A stretch of DNA of 64,000 bases from Trichobilharzia szidati. Taxonomy: Eukaryota > Platyhelminthes > Trematoda > Strigeidida > Schistosomatidae. A program made the translations under genes and the position numbers. Below are positions 56,121-64,000 of this stretch, one piece after another (position 1 is the stretch's first letter; every line of letters begins with the position of its first letter). The notes beneath the pieces are model-generated. The model ran no database searches, was not told where the DNA came from, and saw only the letters and a program-made list of their open reading frames with translations. The stretch covers positions 94,866,020-94,930,019 of the forward strand of contig OX235272.1 of the NCBI GenBank assembly GCA_944472155.2. Direction: 5' to 3'.

Positions 56121-58307
56121 TAATTAAGTTATAGCAAATCAAACATGTCTCACTTCCATTTCAGTATACTTATATCGGGAAAAAGGAGGCGGTCACTTAC
56201 GACTTGAGTTTTCCCAGGTAGTTGATTTTGTATTACGTGCTTAGAGGAATGCTATATTCACATTACGTTTGGCTGCTTCAGAGGTGTTATGTTAATATTT
56301 TTGCTCAACTGGAATATCTGTTGCAGCGTATGCTATACTGTGAGCGAAAATACCACCTGACAGCTTTTATCCTCATCCTTTAAAATTTATTGAATTCGCA
56401 ACAGCAGATAATCTTCTAACTGGATTATATCTTCAGAGAGGAAATTTCACTAATCTTTTTTTGTTTATGTAAAGTTGTATTTCTTCCCGAATAGGTGGGC
56501 GATCTGTCCAGTTTCTTAAACAATGAAATTGGCTTGGGTTTTTATTGTTTGTTCCACCCATCATAACCCACCATTCCAGCGAAGATCATGTATTACACAG
56601 ATGACCCTCACTGTGGCTATTTCCCGCCTCCTTTCGATTTGACATCTGATTATTTCGCTTCTTTCACTCCTTTTTTCATTCATTTGCGTTCAGAGTAGAA
56701 CATTAGGTTATCAGCTTGTGCTTTGGAGGTTCCAGTAGTTGTGGTGATAGAAATGGCTAAAATGACTGGCTAGGCTTGGTTTAGAAGCGCGTCGGCTGGG
56801 AATAGGACACAGACATCGTGGGTTGTTGGTGAGCATTCTGCCACTGAATCACCAGTGCATTAAACATTATCAGGGTGGGAGCATACAACCCTCCTCAAAC
56901 CCTGAATACAACCATTAGGTCACGTACTATCCCATTGCCCTTGATATATCCGGCAACAGAAAGTCACGAGAATACCATCAGAGCACGTGATAAGCTAGGT
57001 ATGAGAACTTAGTCCACTGATATAAAAGTGACCAAATTTAACTACAAACATCTCAATATAGCTTTCATAAACAATCAGAGTCTACTAAGGATAAGTGGTT
57101 ACTTCTGATGTGTGATTAGCACAGAAGGTAAGTGTGAAAATTCGTTTCCTAGTCCACCTATCCATCTGTTCGCTGTGACAGCTGATGTTTCTGGCAATAA
57201 AATAGCACAAGTAAACGGTGTACAACAAATGGTGCACTCCGTTTTCGTCTTTGATCTCGTCAGCATAAATAAACTGCACCAAATAGTTGTTGACATGATT
57301 TTAGCAACCACACAATGAGTTCAACTGACTTTTAAAAATTTGTTTCATCTTTGCACCAAAGCGATATTTGACTACCTATCAGAATATATATCATTCGCAG
57401 TAATTCATTCTGTCGTCCGTTTATACTGTGAGATGTTGCTGCTAAATGTAGGCAACAAAAATTATGGATTTGTGACTGTAAGCACTTTTGTCCAACTGGT
57501 AAAGTTAGGTGAGCAACATGTCGAGTAATCAAAGTAGTGGAGAAGATTCGTGGCTCAAAATGAGGACTGAGGTGTCTTGGTGTGCTCCTAGGTTTTCTAT
57601 TTTCTTATCGATAGGTACAGCTTGATAAAGTTAGTCCTGAAGACATCAACAAACCTGATGATGAAACGTCAAATATCAATGCTCAGAAAACATCAAATAA
57701 TTTTTCTACTAAGTAATGTAACGTAGTTTAACTACATAAAGTGTGTTAGGCGAGGAAGTAAGTCTGTAAATAAGCTTATGAACCACTCCTTTGATTGAGT
57801 TGTCTGGGACCTATGTTATGCATACTGAGGTGCAAGCTTTCCTCAACGGGAGATGCTAGATGAAGTATGACTTCGTTAAATATTAGTAATTGATAACCAT
57901 ACTAAAATATAATATTATTCTGTGAAGTGATTTAATGTTGACAATGCGGGTTTCAATGACTGAACACTCTTTGTGCCGTTCATTGCGGCTAGGATGAATG
58001 CTTTCTCTAATCTTTACGCAATTATTTTATTGTAGTATTATTCGATCTCCGTTTTTCTACTTTCCTGTCTTTATTTCTAAAGTATGTTGAGTTCACATGG
58101 TTGGTTTTCGTACAAAGCCTTACATTAATCAGCCTATCTGGTGATTCACCACTATCACTCTTACGGAGATTCACCGGCTAAACAGTGTAATTTACATCAA
58201 TGTACGACAGGTTTGATTCTAACTCTATCTACTGAAATCTGAGAAACACTATCTGAAAACTTCATGCATTTATTCCCCTTGATGAATTTGAATAAAGCAA
58301 GAACAAC
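56121..58307 (+). other. Intron 8 sequence, little recognised
   Basis: No domain in either strand. Near 57632-57670 a CTGAAGA ... GAAACGTC motif resembles PLE hammerhead remnants, but its stem I does not pair. Confidence 0.4.
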
Positions 58308-58858
58308 AGTGGTTTGTGCATAATAATATGGTACCATCATTGTTTATTTCGTTGGCTTCTCATCAGCTTACCTGCGTACAGCCTAAAGGAATTATGAGGT
58401 TTATCTACAGAAAAGTTATAACATACTTGCAAATTTTACATGACGTCAGTTGACAAGACGTAATCTTTGGCTTTAACCTCACCCCTTTGACATAGTAATT
58501 TTGCTTGTCTCTTGTTTCTATGATTTGAGTTGAACTCAGTACATTGTTACCTAATTTATAAGTCATTCAGCATCTTACGCATCTCTAATCCTTATTACGT
58601 AACTCCTTCACCATTGTATGCATACATTTATTTTGTTTAAACTTGAACTGCCTGTGTAAAAACTATATAAGCGTAATTTTCTGAGTACTGTTCACTAAGT
58701 GTGGACCTTCTGTCAACTGACGTCATGTAAAATTTGCAAGTATGTTATAACTTTTCTGTAGATAAACCTCATAATTCCTTTAGGCTGTACGCAGGTAAGC
58801 TGATGAGAAGCCAACGAAATAAACAATGATGGTACCATATTATTCTGCACAAACCACT
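58308..58858. repeat. Inverted repeat pair (148-bp arms, 257-bp spacer)
   Basis: Arms 58308-58455 and 58711-58858 are inverted copies with at most a few mismatches (for example near 58321). The spacer has no open frame of note. By analogy with the other inverted pairs in these introns it may be a pair of PLE LTR-like parts that has lost the coding piece. It ends about 280 bp before exon 9. Confidence 0.85.
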
Positions 58859-58995
58859 ATCTGAAAAAAGAACACAAAAACAGTGCATGTATGTGTTAAT
58901 CTATCTTTAGTTACAACCTACTCTAAGTAATAAATATGCTCATAAATCCTGAAACACGGTCAAATTTAAGGCTTAAATATGATAACAAGAGCAAT

Positions 58996-59020
58996 ATATA
59001 TATATATATATATATATAGT
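58996..59020. repeat. TA microsatellite
   Basis: A (TA)n run of about 25 bases in intron 8, roughly 120 bp before the exon 9 acceptor. Confidence 0.95.
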
Positions 59021-59139
59021 ATAGAACGTTTCGATTGTACTTTAAAATGTTTTGATTTGAGAATTGGTACTCAGATAATTATTTTCAAATAATGAGCACA
59101 TTTTGTTTTTCAAATTTTCTGTGCATATTTTTTCTTCAG

Positions 59140-59258
59140 AATGGATCCGATATGTGCACAGTCATCTGTATCACTCATTAAATGATTTCCATTGGTTAGA
59201 TAATTTTCCAGAGAGATTGATTCACTCATGGATTCGTGGAATACCGATGGGGGAAAAT
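59140..59258 (+). CDS. Host gene, exon 9
   Basis: The 119-bp exon follows TTTTTTCTTCAG, enters in phase 1 (completing a Glu codon with exon 8) and ends in phase 0 before GTAAGT. It encodes an aromatic-rich block: WIRYVHSHLYHSLNDFHWLD, then FPERLIHSWIRGIPMGEN. This looks like a conserved domain core rather than a TPR helix, but I cannot name the family. It is the last strongly supported exon. Confidence 0.8.
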
Positions 59259-59680
59259 GTAAGTGATATTATCAATTCGAGATAATATGTGGTATAGATT
59301 TTTTGTTGTCTTTTTTGGGGATATTCATAAATTTAAATTAGATTTTAGAAAAATCTGTGTCTTTAATAATATATTGCACTTATGTTTCATAAATGATGAT
59401 ATTCGCTTTTATTTATTTTACCAAAACAACACAGTGAAGAGAATATTCTTAATTCTGAAGGAATAGTTTCTCTCCTCAGCAGTTAACTACCTCATGAAAA
59501 TCTTTTGAAATCAGTTGAAAAATTCCCAACTAAAGAAGTAATTGAATGATGATTATTGAGTGATTCTAACACGAATCAAATGGAATCCAATACCTATACA
59601 GCGCTTTTGAATATAGAAAAAAAATATTCAAAATACAAGATTTCGTTAACATTCAAAGGTTGCTATTTTTTGTGCTTAAG

Positions 59681-59779
59681 GACTCTGGTGATTCTCATGG
59701 ACCAGACCGTTCACTCTTCAATGTTGTTGTGCAGTCTCAGCTGGGTGGTTTAATTGCAAAGCTCTCATTGTCCTTCTGA
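59681..59779 (+). CDS. Host gene, possible terminal exon
   Basis: After a pyrimidine-rich stretch and TTAAG at 59676-59680, a frame in phase 0 (matching exon 9) reads DSGDSHGPDRSLFNVVVQSQ and ends IAKLSLSF-stop at 59777-59779. The phase fits and the 422-bp intron is plausible. No polyadenylation site was pinned down, and a later terminal exon beyond this point is possible. Confidence 0.4.
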   Translation, partial: DSGDSHGPDRSLFNVVVQSQLGGLIAKLSLSF

Positions 59780-60022
59780 AAAACGTCTTCAACTTAAAAT
59801 TTTAATATGAAGTGAATCTTATTTAATTCTCTATGAATTCTATAATTGAATCTCCCGACAATCTTTGTCATGATTGGTTGTCAGTATTGATCGCTTTTAT
59901 TGAGATCAACGCCAACTACAAAATAAATCAGATGAACTGTGATAAGCCTCTATATTGGTTAAAGTGAGCATCCCCTTCGTCTCCGAGTCTAAGAACATAA
60001 GCTAGCTATCAAAGGACGCGAT

Positions 60023-60280
60023 ATGTATTCTTTCATATCGATGCGTGTAGACAACTGTAAACACCAGTTTGACCGACAAAATGTAGACGTTTTAAACAAT
60101 AGAAACACCAAAAGTTCCAGGGAATTTTCAGAAGCCTGGTACTCAGACGAATCAGAGATGAACAGACATGTTGTAGTAGGTCAAATTTATCAACTAATAA
60201 AGAATAAGTCACATGACAAAAAGTCAAACTTCAAGTTAGTAAAATTAATAACCAACCGTACAAAGTTTGTCAGGAAATAA
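60023..60280 (+). pseudogene. Penelope-like C-terminal fragment (tentative)
   Basis: The frame contains KHQFDRQNVDVLNNRNTKSS, then REFSEAWYSDESEMNRHVVV. The pattern F-D-x2-N-V-x-V-L followed by R-E-F-x-E-A-W resembles the region after the GIY-YIG domain in some PLE proteins. A CTGAAGA ... GAAAGCTTC motif follows at 60342-60380. No GIY-YIG core is visible upstream, so the call is tentative. Confidence 0.45.
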
Positions 60281-61655
60281 ATACAGTTATATAATCCATG
60301 CAGAATTCAAATAAGTTCACATTTAGTATTGACACTTGAGCTGAAGATGTTTTCTAGAATGACAATGAAAGCTTCGTAATTTAACTACCCAGCCCAGGGA
60401 ACACAATCACATCAAATTCATCCACATGAGCTACAAATCTCTGTTGCTGTTTTTAGTCTGCTAAGTGCCTTACATCAATGAAGCTTGTCTATCGCTGTCA
60501 GTCAAATGACGGCGTTTGACATAACCTATTTACAAACATATTTATGTATGTATGCATGCATGCATGCGTCGATATGCGACATTGTAGAAAAAAGAGTAGC
60601 AATTTTAAAGAATTGTATTGATAGTTAATGTCCATGCCAATAAACATTTCTTTCATCCAGACGACATCTAATATATGCCAAAAAAAAATTATGCAGAACA
60701 TAAATTCACGTGTCACTTTTCTATTAGTAAAATCCAATAAGCTGAATTATTTGAAGCATATTGAACAAAGTTAGAATGTGGCATGATTATCCTTCATACT
60801 ATTGTGTGCCGACTATAAATCTCTAGAAACAGTCAGTAAATAAAGTGCCATATCACTGTGCATAAATAATACTGAATGAATTAATCATAATATGATAGTT
60901 GTACCCTACCCGTCATGTATGATGTCCTGCTCTCGCATAAATATATTTTCATGCAATCTCATGTAAAGTGTTAATTGTTAACATACATCGAATAACAGCT
61001 GAAATATCTAACCTATATATGCAAAGCTATGACTATAGTTACAAACTATGTGAAATGCAAACACTTGACCAACTTTAATAAAATTGATGCGCTCTACTAT
61101 CCACTTAATGGAATAGCTTACCCAACTTGTGGGCTTAACGTAAATAACATTTTGCTAGGCTAATCAAACGCATTAGAATAGATATATTGAAATACTAATT
61201 CACTCGTAAACCTGTCTTTTGTATAACTTGGCAACATGCCGGTCATCTTCAGTCAGCTTGTGAATACTTGAAGCGAAACCCAAATCAGAAGGCCACATTA
61301 TTTGGAAGTATGCTAACAGAAACAATATATTTGGGCACGATAAATATTAAGGTGAAACGTTTATCAGTTTAGTAACCTCTGAGTGTGTGTTGGAGCTTGC
61401 TCAGATGAGTACTCGTTAAACTAAAATTTAAAACATCTGAAGTATCAGCAGATGCACTGCAGTCCGTGTAGTTATTATTGAGTTATTTCAGTTTATTCTA
61501 TTTATTTTGGCCGTAGTAGCATTTTGATGTCGGGGTGGTGTACTGCAAATTTGTCCCAAAATTCACCAATGCTTCCACACTTAGATTTCTACGAGATTAT
61601 AGAATAAGTTATTTCCCCACCCTCTATAATTGTTTGTTGTTTCAAAGGAAGAATA
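60281..61655. other. No gene recognised
   Basis: AT-rich sequence with a CATG-type simple repeat at 60548-60566. Nothing further that I can support. Confidence 0.4.
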
Positions 61656-64000
61656 TATTATTATTATTCCCTTGAGTTCCAAGTTGAACATAGAGTTTCA
61701 ACAACACATCACTTAGTTCTATTTTCTATTCTATTTTGTCATACTTTCTGTCGTCCTCTTCAGCTGGGTCCACGATATACTATAATCTCTCATTTCCTCC
61801 ACGCCATACAATCTCCTCTATGTCACTCTCTCACTGACGACCCCCTCGTCGCTTCCCATTGCGATTCCACTAGAGCAATGGCCTGCATTGTGAGCGATGT
61901 CATTCAACGGTTTCTTCGATGTATGCCCGACCCATCCACCTCCTTTTCTCCTACATATTTGTTGAGCGACCGGCTCTTCGTTGGTTTGTTGACAGCCAGA
62001 GTTTCTTGTTGATAATTATTTCTGGCCGGCTGGCCAGCCATTTGATCTTCAGTATGGAACCAGTGAAAGCAGATGTCAATGGAGGACTGCAACCTGTTCG
62101 AAATACTTTTCGTGACACACTCGTCAAGTTTCTGAGCCGCATCGTAAAACTGACTGCCTTCACATTGTTGTTGATTGGAATCCGAATCTCGTTCTTTACA
62201 CTGGCTGAGTGAAGCAGAAGATTTGCAAACTGGTTTCAGGTTGATGAAGGCGTATCTTGCCCTTCCGATTTTGAGTGGCTGGTGGTGACATATTAGTCCG
62301 TGCTGTTTGACTGCCTGTGGTTGAAGCGATGCTTCCTAGCCAGATAAGTGAAGGAAGTGAAGTGACCTCTGTCAAATCTCTCCATTTGATGGTGATTGGT
62401 GCTGGTTGTTGTTATTGTTGTTTAGTTGGTTTGTTGGTTGTTTGATTGGTTGGTTATCTTCATCACCTCCGTCTTCGCCTTCTCTAAGTTCACCTGGAGT
62501 CCCGTTTTCGCTGCTCACGTCTTCTAGCAGTTTGTTGCTTTTCACCTGCCTCTAAGTCTTCGAGTTTGTGTGTGACATTAAACATAAATCATTTACGCGC
62601 GAAATCCAGATCTTCTAGAGTTTTCTTATCGGTCAATGCAGCGTATTCTCGTCTTCTCATTCCCATCGCACAGTCTGACGCATAATCCAGTCCACCACAA
62701 TTAACAATATCATCAGTGATAATAGGCAGCCTTGTCTTACTCCTGTCTTCACTTCAAAAGCTTCTCTGGGTATTCCATTGTGGATCACTTGACACATGGC
62801 ATTGTCATATAGCAGTTGAATGAGGTTGACAGAGACTTGAGGTACGCTGTAGTGTTGAAGTAGTTTCCAAATGACTTCTCGGTCAACGCTGTCTGTCGAA
62901 GGCCATTTCGAAGTCAATGAAGTTGGGGTAGAGAGAGGTCTCACTGCCATTCTATGCTATGTTCTGTGATGACGATGCGCAGAGTTTCAATTTGATCAGC
63001 ACACGATTTGCCTTTCCTGAATCCAGCTTGTTCCAGTCAACTTCGGGAGGTTCTGCATGCAGTGCATGTAATATTCTCCCCAGGATGATGCGACTTAGTA
63101 TTTTACTTGGCATGGACAAGAGAATTATTTATTCCACGCCAGTCATTTCTTGCAGAGTGAGGCGTAAATCGCCCTTCTTTGGTAGTTTGACAAGGTAGCC
63201 AGCCTTCCATCCAATCAGCAAGCACATTTGCTTACTTCACTTCTCTCTTTATTCAGTGCAATGTATATTGAATTCAGCTCCTCTTTCTGTTGTCCATCTT
63301 TGCATTGAGTCATCTTCCCCGTCACCGTCTTCCTCTCCTCTCCTCGATTAGCTTCCAGGTAGGTTTCCGTTGAGAGCCAGCCGTTCCTTGTCTTGTCTTG
63401 TCTCTTCCTTCTTCCTAGAACAGTTGTGCACGTTTCCTTGCCTATCTCACTTGCCTTCAGAGAGTCAGTTCCAATGCTCTTCCACACAGGTTTGCTCAGT
63501 GATGCCATGAAGTGTACCCGACTTTGCTGTGATCTGATCTGTGGTGAAGGTAGCATCCCTTGTAGTCTTGTCCTTCAGTTTCTGAGTGTTGAACATGAAT
63601 AACAGTGGCCTGTCTCCAGGTGTTCTAAAGGGTTTCAGCTTCACCTTGAAGATTCCTTGAACTAAATGGTGGTCTGAGTTCACATCTACTCCCCTTCTCG
63701 ACTTTGTGTCCAGCAGGCTGGCTGCGTCTCCACTTTCTTGGGCGACATTGAGATGAAATCTATCTAGTTTGAGGTGTGTTCGTCAGACGAAATTCATGTC
63801 GCTAGCCTTGTGTATATCCTTGTGCTTGTGTACGCTGCCTCCGACCACCAAAATCACTGAAGGCGCAGAGGTCTGGGAATAATTCTCCGTTCTCATTCAT
63901 TCCTCCAAGTGAGAGCCTCTCGACGCATGATGAGGTCTGTTCCTGTAGTATCTGCTACCAGTTCATCTGGCACTCATGTCTCCCATAATTATTTTTTAGT
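61656..64000 (-). mobile_element. RTE-type non-LTR retrotransposon, runs off the window
   Basis: Minus-strand pieces in order from the right edge: an endonuclease end with NSDHHLVQGIFKVKLKPFR (near 63683), a linker (SKPVWKSIGTDSLKASEIGK, near 63500), RT motif A region DSVDREVIWKLLQHYSVPQV (62910-62850), GVRQGCLLSLMILLIVVDW, a DLDFAR remnant of FADD with inserted bases (near 62600), and the thumb and tail to an (ATT)n end at 61656-61669. Many frameshifts are present. It is the longest RTE copy here and includes part of the endonuclease. Confidence 0.88.

Noticed and set aside
57085..57318. Coding region on the minus strand at 57.1-57.3 kb
   Set aside because: Frames overlap on both strands without a domain, splice pattern or similarity to the retroelements nearby.
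58799..58830. CTGATGAGAAGCCAACGAAA as a hammerhead ribozyme
   Set aside because: The two core boxes are present, but GAAGCCAAC cannot form a stem II beyond one pair and the flanks do not give a stem I.

Overview
This looks like a stretch of a schistosome-type trematode genome (AT-rich, intron-containing, about nine tenths repeats). The reasons are the repeat types: an Smα-type tRNA-derived SINE carrying a hammerhead ribozyme, RTE-clade non-LTR fragments of the SR2/SjR2 kind, CR1-like non-LTR elements of the SR1/SjR1 kind, several Penelope-like element (PLE) families with GIY-YIG endonuclease domains, and a host gene with tiny 5' introns and very long 3' introns. No bacterial features, CRISPR arrays, rRNA genes or convincing functional tRNA genes are seen. 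All family calls come from motifs read by eye; no database was searched.

Left part (1-31.8 kb). An apparently intact CR1-like element lies on the minus strand at 2969-7557 (ORF1 483 aa, ORF2 1044 aa with all endonuclease and RT motifs). Decayed relatives lie at 9.7-12.0, 14.7-15.8, 17.1-18.7 (minus) and 22.4-24.6 kb. A second non-LTR family (12.05-14.7 kb) is embedded in one of them. An RTE 3' fragment (8.7-9.4 kb), a tRNA-derived SINE-like repeat (9.4-9.66 kb), two solo LTRs with 4-bp target duplications (25.8-26.1 and 28.8-29.2 kb) and a 32-bp tandem repeat (27.8-28.05 kb) fill much of the rest.

Right part (31.8-59.3 kb or more). One host gene on the plus strand could be assembled from nine exons whose splice phases all agree (505 codons visible, with a possible tenth, terminal exon). 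The product starts with a signal peptide and has TPR-like helical segments; I do not recognise the family. Introns 1-3 are 162, 71 and 38 bp; introns 4-8 are 1.4-7.8 kb and are packed with PLE, RTE, SINE and LTR insertions.

The most unusual signal is in those introns. Four PLE fragments are bracketed by inverted LTR-like arms (one pair is 403 bp with no mismatch seen), a fifth inverted pair has no coding core, and hammerhead motifs recur: a well-formed one at 36477-36518 with a decayed relative at 53140, an Smα-type one with a C3-to-A core change at 42985-43030, and hammerhead-like motifs in PLE arms. From about 59.8 kb to the right edge there are more PLE and RTE fragments; the last RTE copy runs off the window.
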